Below, in pieces: positions 50,144-58,385 of a DNA stretch of 64,000 nt. A program made the translations under genes and the position numbers. Numbering within the stretch: position 1 is the stretch's first letter; each line of letters opens with the position of its first letter. The stretch is from contig CAWIZO010000011.1 in assembly GCA_963840665.1 (NCBI GenBank), positions 620,001 to 684,000 of the forward strand, given 5' to 3'. The stretch comes from DATFTE01 sp963840665 (GTDB lineage Bacteria > Acidobacteriota > Terriglobia > Terriglobales > Acidobacteriaceae). The notes below the pieces were generated by a model. The model ran no database searches and had not been told where the DNA came from. It saw only the letters and a program-made list of their open reading frames with translations.

Positions 50144-50306
50144 CCCCCTGGTCCCCAGATTCGGGGGAATGTTACTGCAAAGAGAGAGCAGGGTCAATGC
50201 GCGATTGCGAAGCTCTGGTAAGAGAATGTGATTAGGGCGATTAGATTTGGCAATCAGAGCGAAGAAATCCGCCGCCGAGAACGCGGAGGACTGCCAAAAT
50301 CACCGG

Positions 50307-51347
50307 TTAAATGCCAGAGGCTTCCGCCGCTCTCACGTCGGAACTCGATTGCATGGCTTCGATGATAGAGTCCGCGAATTGCGAAGTGCCAGACTTGCCG
50401 CCTACGTCACGCGTCAGCTTGTCGCGATCGCGATAGACCTTCTCCAAAGCATTGCGAATCTTCGTGGCAGCTTCCTCTTCTCCAAGATGGCGCAGCATCA
50501 GCAAGCCGGATCGAAGTACTGCGGTGGGATTCGCAAGATTCTTGCCTGCAATGTCGGGAGCCGATCCGTGGACGGCTTCGAAAATGGCGCAGTGATCGCC
50601 GAAGTTGGCGCCGGGCACGAAGCCCAGGCCGCCCACGAACGCCGCGCACAGATCGGAGAGGATATCGCCGTAGAGGTTCTCCATTAGCAGCATGTCGTAC
50701 TGGTACGGGTTCATGACCAACTGCATGCACGTGTTGTCGACGATATGCTCGCCGTACGTGATCTCGGGATATTCCTTGGAGATGTTGCGCGAGCAGCGGA
50801 TGAAGAGTCCGTCGGACATCTTCATGATGTTGGCCTTATGGATGGCATGAATCTTCTTGCGCTTGTTCTTGCGCGCGTATTCGAAGGCGAAGCGGGCAAT
50901 ACGGGTTGAGGCTTTTTCGGTGATGATCTTCAGGCTCTCGACCACGCCGGGGACGACTTCGTGTTCGATGCCGGAGTAAAGGCCTTCAGTATTTTCGCGG
51001 ATGATGATGAGATCAACGTCAGGATAGCGCGTGGGGATATGCGGCAAATTGCGGATCGGCCGGAAGTTGGCGTAAAGCTCGAACATCTTCCGCAATTCGA
51101 CATTAATGCTGGCGAAACCGCCGCCGATGGGAGTGGTGACCGGCCCTTTAAGCGCGACGCCGGTGCGCTCAATCGATTCGATGAGTTCCTTGGGAATGTA
51201 TTCGTGATATTTGTCGTAAGCCTCGGCGCCCGCCGAGAAGCTCTCCCACTCGAACTTCAAGCCAGTCGCTTCCAGGACGCGCACGGCAGCATTGGTGACT
51301 TCGGGTCCAATGCCATCGCCGGGAATGAGAGTGATCTTATAGGCCAT
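50307..51347 (-). CDS. Isocitrate/isopropylmalate dehydrogenase family protein
   Basis: A 346-residue NAD(P)-dependent beta-hydroxyacid oxidative decarboxylase. Family segments: ITLIPGDGIGPEV, PVTTPIGGGFASINVELRK, LIIIRENTEGLYSGIEHEVVPG, IHKANIMKMSDGLF, VDNTCMQLVMNPYQYDM, LLMENLYGDILSDLCAAFVGGLG and AVHGSAPDIAGKNLANPTA. The S-x-N-x-x-L-R-K and E-N-T-E-G patterns point to an NAD-dependent isocitrate dehydrogenase rather than LeuB, but paralogues such as homoisocitrate dehydrogenase cannot be excluded. It is preceded by nrdR on the same strand, with a small repeat arm between. Confidence 0.88.
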   Translation of the reverse strand: MAYKITLIPGDGIGPEVTNAAVRVLEATGLKFEWESFSAGAEAYDKYHEYIPKELIESIERTGVALKGPVTTPIGGGFASINVELRKMFELYANFRPIRNLPHIPTRYPDVDLIIIRENTEGLYSGIEHEVVPGVVESLKIITEKASTRIARFAFEYARKNKRKKIHAIHKANIMKMSDGLFIRCSRNISKEYPEITYGEHIVDNTCMQLVMNPYQYDMLLMENLYGDILSDLCAAFVGGLGFVPGANFGDHCAIFEAVHGSAPDIAGKNLANPTAVLRSGLLMLRHLGEEEAATKIRNALEKVYRDRDKLTRDVGGKSGTSQFADSIIEAMQSSSDVRAAEASGI

Positions 51348-51359
51348 AGAAAGCTTTTA

Positions 51360-51392
51360 ACCACCAAGGACACGAAGGCACACGAAGCGCTA
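51360..51392. repeat. Short 9-nt-type repeat arm
   Basis: AACCACCAAGGACACGAAGG followed by CACACGAAGC lies between nrdR and the dehydrogenase gene. It resembles tandem ACGAAGGAC-type repeats seen intergenically in many environmental bacteria. No second arm was seen. Confidence 0.55.
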
Positions 51393-51884
51393 GCTTTTTG
51401 CTGTGATCTTACCTTTCGCTTCGGTCGCGTCTTTCGTCTTGAGCAGATCTTTCAGCTCTGACATGAATTCCTGCACGTCTTTGAAATCGAGGTAGACCGA
51501 CGCGAAGCGGACGTAGGCAACTTTGTCGTAGCGGCGCAGGCGGTTCATGATTAATTCGCCCAGTTCGCTGGTTTTGCGCTCGCGCTCCGGAGACTCGATG
51601 ATGAAGCTCTCAGCTTCGTTGACGATCTGCTCCAGTTTGCCGATGGGGACGGGGCGCTTTTCGCAGGCGCGCAGCAGTCCGTTTAGCACTTTCTGGCGAT
51701 CAAATTTCTCGCGGCGACCGTCCTTCTTGACCACCATGTAGGGAATTTCGTCGATCCGTTCATAGGTAGTGAAGCGCTTCTCGCACTTCAGACACTCGCG
51801 GCGTCGGCGGATGGAGTCGGCTTCCTTGCTCTCGCGCGAATCCACGACTTTGTCGTTCTCAAATCCACAAAAGGGACACTTCAT
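51390..51884 (-). CDS. nrdR: Transcriptional repressor NrdR
   Basis: A 164-residue NrdR, which senses ATP/dATP and represses ribonucleotide reductase genes. The zinc ribbon is MKCPFCGFENDKVVDSRESKEADSIRRRRECLKCEKRF (four Cys in two C-x2-C pairs). The ATP-cone follows (MVVKKDGRREKFDRQKVLNGLLRACEKRPV...). The C-terminal ~20 residues extend beyond the usual length. TACAAT about 21 nt upstream of the ATG at 51884 is a plausible -10. No nrd genes lie in the window. Confidence 0.95.
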   Translation of the reverse strand: MKCPFCGFENDKVVDSRESKEADSIRRRRECLKCEKRFTTYERIDEIPYMVVKKDGRREKFDRQKVLNGLLRACEKRPVPIGKLEQIVNEAESFIIESPERERKTSELGELIMNRLRRYDKVAYVRFASVYLDFKDVQEFMSELKDLLKTKDATEAKGKITAKS

Positions 51885-51957
51885 GGCGCTTGGATGTGCA
51901 ATTCAATTGTAACAGGGGATCAGGGATGGGCTGCGGGCCGAGGAAACACGGCGGTAA

Positions 51958-53019
51958 TCACTGCGGCGCGTGGGTTGATGGGGCCACGGCTTCCTCTTCA
52001 CGTTGCGTCTCTTCCACCAGTTTGCGGAAGGAGAGCCGGTCGAGATGCGCGAGAATCAGACCGAGAGGGACGACCGCCACGAATGTAACCAGCCACAGCA
52101 TGATTCCGCAGCTTGCGGCAAGTTCGTTGGGGACGTCGAACACGTGCTTCAGAGTCGAAATCGTGGCTAGCTGTGAACCTCCGCCGACGCCCGGCAATTG
52201 GATCATCGATCCCACCATGCTTGATCCCATCAGCAGCAAGACTTGCGAGAGCTGGATGTCGAGCGACTCTACGCCGTAGGAGTGCGTCACTTCCTTGTAG
52301 GCGAGCGCAATGAAGTACCACATTAACAGCGAGACCACGATTAACTGCAGCAGTTCCCATGGTCCATGAATAGTGTTCAATCCCCCGCGAAATTCGCGAA
52401 TGCGCGTGGCGATCCGGTGACCCAGATTCGAGGCCAGATGCGAGAAGCGGCGCTCAATCCACGAGGCGATCGCTTCGCCGCTCTTGCTGATCATCCACGC
52501 GGCAACTGCCAGTCCGACTACCAGAGCCACCAGGACCAATCCGCCCTCGCGAAACTTCGCGTAGTAATCGAGCTCTTTCGGCCCGCTGGCGAGGAAGATG
52601 TAGCCCACTAGTAATCCGGTGAACGCTCCGATGTCGAAAATGCGTTCGATGGCCCAGACGGCGAGTTGAGAAGAGAATGTCTGCTCTTCCTTGCGCGCGA
52701 TCAGGTAGGGCCGGATGAGTTCGCCGGGCCGGCCCAGTAGAGCCAGGCCTGTGAATCCAATAATTGTCGGCGGGATCAAACGCAGCGTGGAGGCCTGCGG
52801 GCGAACCGGACGCAGAAAAATCTTCCAGCGCAGGGCTCGCATCACGTATCCGAGATAAATCAGCAGAACGCCGTGGAGGACATGAAACTTATTGACGTGG
52901 TCAGTCTGCGTCCAGAAAGTGGCCCAATCGAAATTGCGCCAGGTACGGAACTGAAAATAGATTAAGGCCGCCAGGACTATCGCGACGACGGAATAAATTG
53001 TGATCTGCTTTTTGTTCAT
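51958..53019 (-). CDS. Lysylphosphatidylglycerol synthase TM-region/flippase-like membrane protein
   Basis: A 353-residue protein of the UPF0104/LPG_synthase_TM family with about eight membrane helices. Typical segments are VLHGVLLIYLGYVMRALRWKIFL, IGFTGLALLGRPGELIRPYLIARKE (conserved G-R-x-G-E) and FSSQLAVWAIERIFDIGAFTGLL, later GVGGGSQLATISTLKHVFDV. Family members move or anchor lipids, but the true substrates are mostly unknown. The ATG at 53019 (MNKKQITIYSVVAIV) is chosen over 53028. No aminoacyltransferase domain is attached. Confidence 0.85.
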   Translation of the reverse strand: MNKKQITIYSVVAIVLAALIYFQFRTWRNFDWATFWTQTDHVNKFHVLHGVLLIYLGYVMRALRWKIFLRPVRPQASTLRLIPPTIIGFTGLALLGRPGELIRPYLIARKEEQTFSSQLAVWAIERIFDIGAFTGLLVGYIFLASGPKELDYYAKFREGGLVLVALVVGLAVAAWMISKSGEAIASWIERRFSHLASNLGHRIATRIREFRGGLNTIHGPWELLQLIVVSLLMWYFIALAYKEVTHSYGVESLDIQLSQVLLLMGSSMVGSMIQLPGVGGGSQLATISTLKHVFDVPNELAASCGIMLWLVTFVAVVPLGLILAHLDRLSFRKLVEETQREEEAVAPSTHAPQ

Positions 53020-53148
53020 GGACCCCAAGACTGCAATCGACCTAACCCGATGTAGCGTGGCGCAGGGAAAGTGGTACTCCTGCCAAGGTAAATGACACAG
53101 CAGGATGGGTCAACGCATAGAACACTGTACAGGTGTTGAGAGAAAGAC

Positions 53149-53922
53149 CTACTGCGCCGGGGTCGAAGACGTTGGCGCTACGGCGGCCTGCTTCGTCGGA
53201 GCCGGTTTCGCTTTCGCAACTGTCTTTTTCTGGCTGGCTTTAGCGGCGGCTACGGCGGCTTTGCGCTCCGCTATTTTCTTATTGTTAAAGTCGCGAACAA
53301 TCCTGGCCACATAGGCACGAGTCTCGTAATAGGGCGGAACTCCGTGATACTTGTCGACGCGCTGCGGGCCAGCGTTGTATGCCGCGAGCGCCTTCACCAT
53401 GTCGTAATTGTAGCGTTCCAGCAATTCCTGAAGATACTTGGTGCCGCCCTGCACATTGGCGTTCGGATCGAAGCTATTGGTAACGCCGAGTTCTGTGGCT
53501 GTTTTGGGCATCAGTTGCATCAGGCCGCGGGCCCCTTTGGGAGAGACGGCGTGCGCGTTGAAGTTGCTTTCCGCGTGGATGACGCTATTGATCAGGTCGG
53601 GATCGATGTTGGTCGTATCACTCGCCGAGCTAACGACTTCATTCAGAGTCTTCGGAGCCGGCACCGGAGCGGGTGTTTGTGCGACAGGCGCTGGAGGCGG
53701 AGGTTCGGGAGTCAGATCCTTTTCGAAGTGATCGATCTGCGCGGTCGGAATATCGACGTAGCTATTGCCGGCATTTGATGTGTAAAGCCGGGTCAAGGAA
53801 CCGAGGACTTCGCGCCGCTCGTGCCGAATGGTGAATCCGTTCTGCAGTACCGCGACATCCGCCGCAATAAGCGGCAGGGCCGTGGCCAGCAGAATCATCG
53901 CGAATCGGAGGAAACCCTTCAT
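53149..53922 (-). CDS. Lytic transglycosylase (SLT domain), secreted
   Basis: A 257-residue exported protein with signal peptide (MKGFLRFAMILLATALPLIAA). A short N-terminal beta region follows (VLQNGFTIRHERREVLGSLTRLY), a Pro/Ala linker, then the SLT domain (about 110-220). The catalytic Glu is in SVIHAESNFNAHAVSPKGARGLMQLMPKTA, followed by YLQELLERYNYDMVKALAAYNAGPQRV. The tail is Lys/Ala/Pro-rich. It should cleave peptidoglycan glycan strands. The start at 53922 precedes the signal; the longer frame overlaps the next gene. Confidence 0.93.
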   Translation of the reverse strand: MKGFLRFAMILLATALPLIAADVAVLQNGFTIRHERREVLGSLTRLYTSNAGNSYVDIPTAQIDHFEKDLTPEPPPPAPVAQTPAPVPAPKTLNEVVSSASDTTNIDPDLINSVIHAESNFNAHAVSPKGARGLMQLMPKTATELGVTNSFDPNANVQGGTKYLQELLERYNYDMVKALAAYNAGPQRVDKYHGVPPYYETRAYVARIVRDFNNKKIAERKAAVAAAKASQKKTVAKAKPAPTKQAAVAPTSSTPAQ

Positions 53923-53960
53923 GGAAGACTTTAATAATATTGCCGGTCCGGCTGCCGGCA

Positions 53961-54824
53961 CTACTTTTCAACCCCCAGGACCTGTTCGATGGCTGCAGCT
54001 ACTCCGTTTTCAGCGTTGCTGCCGGTGACGGGCCATCCTCGGCCCCTTAACTCCTGAGATGCATTCCCCATGATAAACGGCAAGCCTGCGAAGGCAAGCA
54101 TTTCTATGTCGTTGTAGTTATCACCGATGGCCATGACCTGCTCGCGCGGGAAGCCACGGTATTTCGCCCAACGTTCGAGGGCGTGGCCCTTGGAGCATCC
54201 CTGATTCAGCACGTCAACGATCGACAAATCGCGGACTGGGTATTCGGTGCGCAGCACAGTGATGTCCTTTGCGGTGCTTCCCGCGGCCAGACGGTCCAAA
54301 GCCTCGTGCATTCGCCCAATGGGTCCGCAGAACATTGCCTGGACAGGGTCGGTGGTGATGGATTTTTCGATGGGGATCACGAAATCGATGTAGGCCAAGT
54401 TCTTCTCAAGCCAGCGCTGGATACTGACATTCAACTCGGTCATATGCTCGAGCACGATGGCGCCTTTCGATTCGATATCGAAGGTCAGCACCGTATTTCC
54501 CCGAAAGTCCTTCATCTCTCCGCATAGGGCCAAGCAGGTAGCGGCGGGAAGCAGATCGCGATGGAAGGTTTCTCCGCTCAGTGACCGGGTAACGGCGCCG
54601 TTGGAACTGATCAGCCACAGGTCGAACCCGAACTGCTGTGCAATCGGTAGCGCGAAAGTATGGCGGCGTCCAGTGACCAGGACTACCTCGACGCCCTCTC
54701 GATTCAATCGGCGTAGCGCAGCCATGTCGACGGCTGAGATTTCGAATTGCGGGTTCAGCAGAGTGCCATCGATGTCGATGGCGAGCAGGCGGATGGGAAG
54801 CTTTGTCACAGGCGATTTTAACAT
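53961..54824 (-). CDS. Cof-type HAD phosphatase
   Basis: A 287-residue HAD hydrolase of the Cof/IIB type. Motif I is LLAIDIDGTLLNPQ (nucleophile in D-x-D-G-T), motif II is VVLVTGRR, and motif III is MAIGDNYNDIEMLAFAG (G-D-x-x-N-D). A large alpha/beta cap lies between (about 85-190). Typical substrates are sugar phosphates and phosphorylated cofactors such as FMN; the in vivo substrate is unknown. It is co-oriented with the lytic transglycosylase downstream and divergent from the TPR gene. Confidence 0.92.
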   Translation of the reverse strand: MLKSPVTKLPIRLLAIDIDGTLLNPQFEISAVDMAALRRLNREGVEVVLVTGRRHTFALPIAQQFGFDLWLISSNGAVTRSLSGETFHRDLLPAATCLALCGEMKDFRGNTVLTFDIESKGAIVLEHMTELNVSIQRWLEKNLAYIDFVIPIEKSITTDPVQAMFCGPIGRMHEALDRLAAGSTAKDITVLRTEYPVRDLSIVDVLNQGCSKGHALERWAKYRGFPREQVMAIGDNYNDIEMLAFAGLPFIMGNASQELRGRGWPVTGSNAENGVAAAIEQVLGVEK

Positions 54825-54866
54825 CGGAGGGTCGCTGAGAGCCGCATGTTATAGTGCGCTCAACCC

Positions 54867-55601
54867 ATGGGACTCTTCTCATATCTCCTTTATCCTTGGG
54901 GAATTATTCTCCAGGTGCTGGCGGTCGTGCATTTCATTCGCCGGCGCCCCGATGGCTATTGGCTTTTTGTCATTCTCTTCCTGGGACCGCTCGGCGCGAT
55001 TGTTTACATCTTCGTGGAAGTCCTTCCCGACGCGGGCCTGCTGAAGCAGTCGTTCAAAGTCTTTCCTCGACGCAAGCGAATTCACGAACTGGAAGCCGCG
55101 GTGCTCGACAATCCCTCGGCTGGGAACTACGAGGAGTTAGGCGAACTCTATTCCGAAGAAGGCCAGTGGGCGCGGGCCAAGCAGTGTTACGACAAGTCGA
55201 TCTCGGCGCGCACCGATTCGCCAGATCCGTTTTATCGCAGAGGCATTGCAGAGTTAGCTTTGGGGGACTTTCCCGCCGCGGTGACTGATCTCGAACGGGT
55301 AGTTTCGAAAGACCCGCAGTACGATTTTCACCGGGCTATCGGTCTACTGGCGCACGCCTACGCCAACACTGGCCAGCCTGAGAAGGCCGAGTCGTTCTTT
55401 CAGCAGGCGGTGAAGATTTCGACGCTCTCGGAAACCTATTACAACTACGCGACGTTCCTTGCGTCGCAAGAGCGTAACCAGGAGGCGGCCGATTGGGCGA
55501 TGAAGATTCTGGCCAAGAAGCCCACCATGCCGGGATACTTGCGCCGGCGCGAGAGGCCGTGGTTCCGGAAGGTGAACGGGTTGTTGAAGAGGCTAGGGTG
55601 A
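54867..55601 (+). CDS. Membrane protein with PLDc_N-like hairpin and TPR repeats
   Basis: A 244-residue protein. The first ~50 residues form two hydrophobic helices with the pattern of the cardiolipin-synthase/PLDc_N N-terminal domain (WGIILQVLAVVHFIRRRPDGYWLFVILFLGPLGAIVYIFVE), but no phospholipase domain follows. Instead there are about four TPR units (about 85-215: YEELGELYSEEGQWARAKQCYDKS, PFYRRGIAELALGDFPAAVTDL, GLLAHAYANTGQPEKAESFFQQAV). It may tether a TPR scaffold to the membrane. TATAGT lies 11 nt before the ATG. Confidence 0.82.
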   Translation: MGLFSYLLYPWGIILQVLAVVHFIRRRPDGYWLFVILFLGPLGAIVYIFVEVLPDAGLLKQSFKVFPRRKRIHELEAAVLDNPSAGNYEELGELYSEEGQWARAKQCYDKSISARTDSPDPFYRRGIAELALGDFPAAVTDLERVVSKDPQYDFHRAIGLLAHAYANTGQPEKAESFFQQAVKISTLSETYYNYATFLASQERNQEAADWAMKILAKKPTMPGYLRRRERPWFRKVNGLLKRLG

Positions 55602-55629
55602 TGGGTCGCCGAGACTACCAATTCTCTAC

Positions 55630-55728
55630 GATCCTCAGCCCGTGGCGAAGGATCTGGCGTGTAGTACTTCGAACCCTGAATGTCGGCACTGCACGCCAGA
55701 TCCCTCGCTCCGCTTCGGGATGACGTCC
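55630..55728. repeat. Dispersed inverted repeat, GTCATCCCGAAG class
   Basis: ATCCTCAGCCCGTGGCGAAG plus GATCTGGCGTG (55630-55660) is opposed by GCACGCCAGATCCCTCGCTC plus CGCTTCGGGATGAC (55691-55724). It lies between the TPR and threonine synthase genes and closely matches the repeat at 22124-22235. Confidence 0.75.
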
Positions 55729-55786
55729 TCATTCTTAGAGAGAATGGTTTCGAAGCGCCGTCGACACGTGATTCCGAGCGCGGTGC

Positions 55787-55798
55787 TAAAATTTCCTC
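55787..55798 (+). promoter_or_regulatory. -10-like box before threonine synthase
   Basis: TAAAAT (55787-55792) ends 6 nt before the GTG at 55799, with no Shine-Dalgarno between them. A leaderless transcript is likely. Confidence 0.4.
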
Positions 55799-57004
55799 GT
55801 GGCTCGCATCTCTTATCTCGAGTGCACCAAATGTGGTGCACAGCTTCCGGCGGACCGCCCGCAAACGGTTTGCCCGAAAGACGGCGGCGTGCTTTATGTG
55901 CGCTATGACCTCCAAGGGTTAAAGAAAAACTTTAGCGCGGCCTCGCTCGCCGGACGCGCTCCCACCATGTGGCGCTACGCGGAAGTCTTGCCCGAAGCCG
56001 AACCAGTTTCGCTGGGAGAAGGCTTCACGCCCATGCTGCCTAGCCGCGAATTTCCCAACGTCTACATCAAAGACGAAGGATTGAATCCCACAGGATCGTT
56101 CAAGGCGCGCGGCATGGCAGCGGCCGTGACCATGGCGAGGGCTTACGGGTTGAAGAAGCTGGCGGCGCCTTCGGCAGGGAACGCGGCCAGTGCGCTGGCC
56201 GCTTATTCGGCCGCGGCCGGAATCGAAGCGCACATCTTCATGCCCAAAGATGTGCCTCTCGCGAATCGCGTCGAGTGCGAAAGCTACGGCGCGCATGTAA
56301 CCCTGGTGAACGGATTGATCAGCGACTGCGCACGTATGGTTGCGGAGCAGAAAGACAGAGAAGGATGGTTCGATGTCTCGACGTTAAAAGAACCGTTTCG
56401 CGTCGAAGGCAAGAAGACCATGGGCTACGAAATCGCCGAGCAGTTGGGATGGGAGTTGCCGCAGGGAGTGATCTACCCCACAGGCGGAGGCGTCGGTCTG
56501 CTAGGGATGTGGAAAGCTTTTGATGAGATGGAGGAGTTGGGTTGGATCGGTTCCGAGCGTCCACAAATGGTGGCCGTGCAATCATCCGGTTGCGCCCCCA
56601 TTTCTAAAGCATGGGATGAAGGCAAGCAAACCTCGGAATTCTGGCAGAATGCGGCGACCCTGGCTGCTGGCTTGCGGGTCCCCAAGGCGTATGGTGACTA
56701 CTTGATTCTCGACACCCTTAATAATAGTGGCGGCGTGGCATTGTCCGTGACGGATGAGGAAATCATGGATGCTTTCCGTCATTGGGCGAAGATCGAAGGC
56801 ATTTTCGCAGCACCCGAAGGAGCGGCCTCACTCGCCGCCTACCGCAAGCTGCGCGAGCGCGGATTCTTCGAGGCCGACGATTCCGTGGTCCTGTTCAACA
56901 CCGGGTCGGGGTTGAAGTATCTCGACGTGATCGACGCTCAGAGGGAACGGGAACGACCGGAGCCCGCAGGGCGAGCGATTGGCGGAATCATCGGACCATA
57001 CTAA
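55799..57004 (+). CDS. thrC: Threonine synthase
   Basis: A PLP-dependent enzyme converting O-phosphohomoserine to threonine. The 401-residue protein starts with a zinc-ribbon-like region (YLECTKCGAQLPADRPQTVCPKDG), common in this ThrC subtype. The PLP lysine is in NPTGSFKARGMAAAV. The Gly-rich phosphate loop is IYPTGGGVGLLGMWKAF, and SAGNAASALAAYSAAAG is also typical. The GTG start at 55799 begins just before the ribbon. The C-terminal tail (REREREP...) is charged and probably flexible. A heptamer arm follows the stop. Confidence 0.92.
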   Translation: MARISYLECTKCGAQLPADRPQTVCPKDGGVLYVRYDLQGLKKNFSAASLAGRAPTMWRYAEVLPEAEPVSLGEGFTPMLPSREFPNVYIKDEGLNPTGSFKARGMAAAVTMARAYGLKKLAAPSAGNAASALAAYSAAAGIEAHIFMPKDVPLANRVECESYGAHVTLVNGLISDCARMVAEQKDREGWFDVSTLKEPFRVEGKKTMGYEIAEQLGWELPQGVIYPTGGGVGLLGMWKAFDEMEELGWIGSERPQMVAVQSSGCAPISKAWDEGKQTSEFWQNAATLAAGLRVPKAYGDYLILDTLNNSGGVALSVTDEEIMDAFRHWAKIEGIFAAPEGAASLAAYRKLRERGFFEADDSVVLFNTGSGLKYLDVIDAQRERERPEPAGRAIGGIIGPY

Positions 57005-57008
57005 AGCC

Positions 57009-57040
57009 AGTCGTCAGTCTTCGGTCGTCAGGCTTCAGCC
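57009..57040. repeat. Heptamer repeat arm (AGTCGTC type)
   Basis: AGTCGTC-AGTCTTC-GGTCGTC-AGGCTTC-AGCC lies between threonine synthase and the AlaX-like gene. It is almost the same as the arm at 35371-35402. Confidence 0.7.
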
Positions 57041-57056
57041 AACACCAAAACAAAAC

Positions 57057-58283
57057 ATGACTGAGCATCTTTATTATTCTGATTCGTTTCTCTGTGAATT
57101 TGACGCCGAGGTTTTGGACTCGGTGGTGGCTGCTGATTCTCGCCCTGCCGTGGTCCTGGATCGCACTGCGTTTTATCCCACCAGCGGCGGGCAAGTGTTT
57201 GACACCGGCTGGATTGTTGCCAACGGGACGCCGAAATTGCGAGTCACGGAAGTTGTCGAACGGGAAGATGGCACGATTCTCCATTTGCTAGAGGGCCCAG
57301 ATTCGCTTGCGAAGGGAACTCGCATCCGCGGTCTGGTTGACGCCGAGCGTCGGCGCGATCACATGCAGCAGCATTCCGGCCAGCACGTGTTGTCGGCTGC
57401 CTTCGTAAAACTGTTCGAAATTCCTACGGTGTCGTTTCACATGGGCGCGGACGCTTGCTCAATCGATTTGGATACGAAGGCGCTGTCAGCGCAACAAGTG
57501 GAAGCGGCGGAATCACTGGCCAACGACGTGACTACCGAGAACCGCCCCGTGGAGATTCGTTATGTGACTCAGGAGGAGGCGCGCGGTCTGGGCTTGCGCA
57601 AGTTGCCTCCGGCCGAGCGCGACGAGTTGCGGTTGATCGATATTCGCGATTTCGATTTGAGCGCCTGTGGTGGCACGCATGTGGCCGGCACGGCGCAGAT
57701 TGGAGCGATCCTTCTGCGCAAGACGGAAAGAGTGCGGCAGGGATGGCGAGTGGAATTCGTCTGCGGAAAGCGCGCCGTAACCACGGCCCGACGCGACTAC
57801 ACTACGCTCTCGGAAGCGGCTGGATTGCTCTCCAGTCAGTTCGCTGATGTTCCGCACCAGCTACGGAAGGTTCAAGAGGACTTGCGGACTTCGCGAAAGG
57901 CCAGTGAGCAGTTGCTGGCGGAGATTGCCGAGCTTAGCGCCAGCCGCTGGCTTGAGGAAACTCCGGAGACCTCGGGACGTAAAGTCGTAATCTGCCGATT
58001 TGCCGATCGTGATCTGACCTTCATCAAGTCGCTGGCACAAAAGCTGACCCGCTCGAATCCAAACGTGATTGCATTGCTGGCGTCGACCTCGGGACAACCT
58101 GCGCTCGTGTTCTCCTGCTCTGCGGGATTGCCCTTCGATATGAATGCATTGATGAAAGAGGCTCTCGAGAAGCTTGGTGGGCGCGGCGGCGGAACGAAAG
58201 ACATGGCGCAGGGTGGTCCTCAGAGGGTCGACGCGATTGATGCGGTGTTGAATGAGTTGTGCGAGAGACTGCGTTCCGCTTAG
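57057..58283 (+). CDS. Alanyl-tRNA editing protein (AlaX-like with DHHA1 domain)
   Basis: A 408-residue stand-alone relative of the AlaRS editing domain, which removes Ser or Gly from mischarged tRNA-Ala. The N-terminal beta barrel has DRTAFYPTSGGQVFDTGWI. The zinc site is HMQQHSGQHVLSAAFVK (H-x3-H) and LSACGGTHVAGTAQIG (C-x3-H). The C-terminal DHHA1-type domain (about 270-408) ends with GGRGGGTKDMAQGGPQRVDAI. The ATG at 57057 is chosen; starts further upstream read through the end of threonine synthase and the repeat. No aminoacylation domain is present. Confidence 0.9.
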   Translation: MTEHLYYSDSFLCEFDAEVLDSVVAADSRPAVVLDRTAFYPTSGGQVFDTGWIVANGTPKLRVTEVVEREDGTILHLLEGPDSLAKGTRIRGLVDAERRRDHMQQHSGQHVLSAAFVKLFEIPTVSFHMGADACSIDLDTKALSAQQVEAAESLANDVTTENRPVEIRYVTQEEARGLGLRKLPPAERDELRLIDIRDFDLSACGGTHVAGTAQIGAILLRKTERVRQGWRVEFVCGKRAVTTARRDYTTLSEAAGLLSSQFADVPHQLRKVQEDLRTSRKASEQLLAEIAELSASRWLEETPETSGRKVVICRFADRDLTFIKSLAQKLTRSNPNVIALLASTSGQPALVFSCSAGLPFDMNALMKEALEKLGGRGGGTKDMAQGGPQRVDAIDAVLNELCERLRSA

Positions 58284-58285
58284 AA

Positions 58286-58381
58286 ATTCCTCTCGAGGCT
58301 CGTGGCACCGCCTGCAGCCACGGGTCCTTTTCGACTGCGCCGGAAGTCGCTTGGCTCCTTCCGGCTTCGCTCGGACGACAA
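58286..58381. repeat. Degenerate dispersed repeat fragment
   Basis: Between the convergent AlaX-like and DUF1906 genes, GGCTCGTGGCACCGCCTGCA and TTCCGGCTTCGCTCGGACGA contain partial dyads (CCGGAAGTCGC...CTTCCGG) and end with the TTCGCTCGGACGAC motif seen in the 34106-34285 repeat. Confidence 0.45.
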
Positions 58382-58385
58382 ATAT

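Noticed and set aside
50198..50306. Possible small gene between hemH and the dehydrogenase
   Set aside because: No start with a ribosome-binding site and no conserved-looking peptide in this 109-bp gap.
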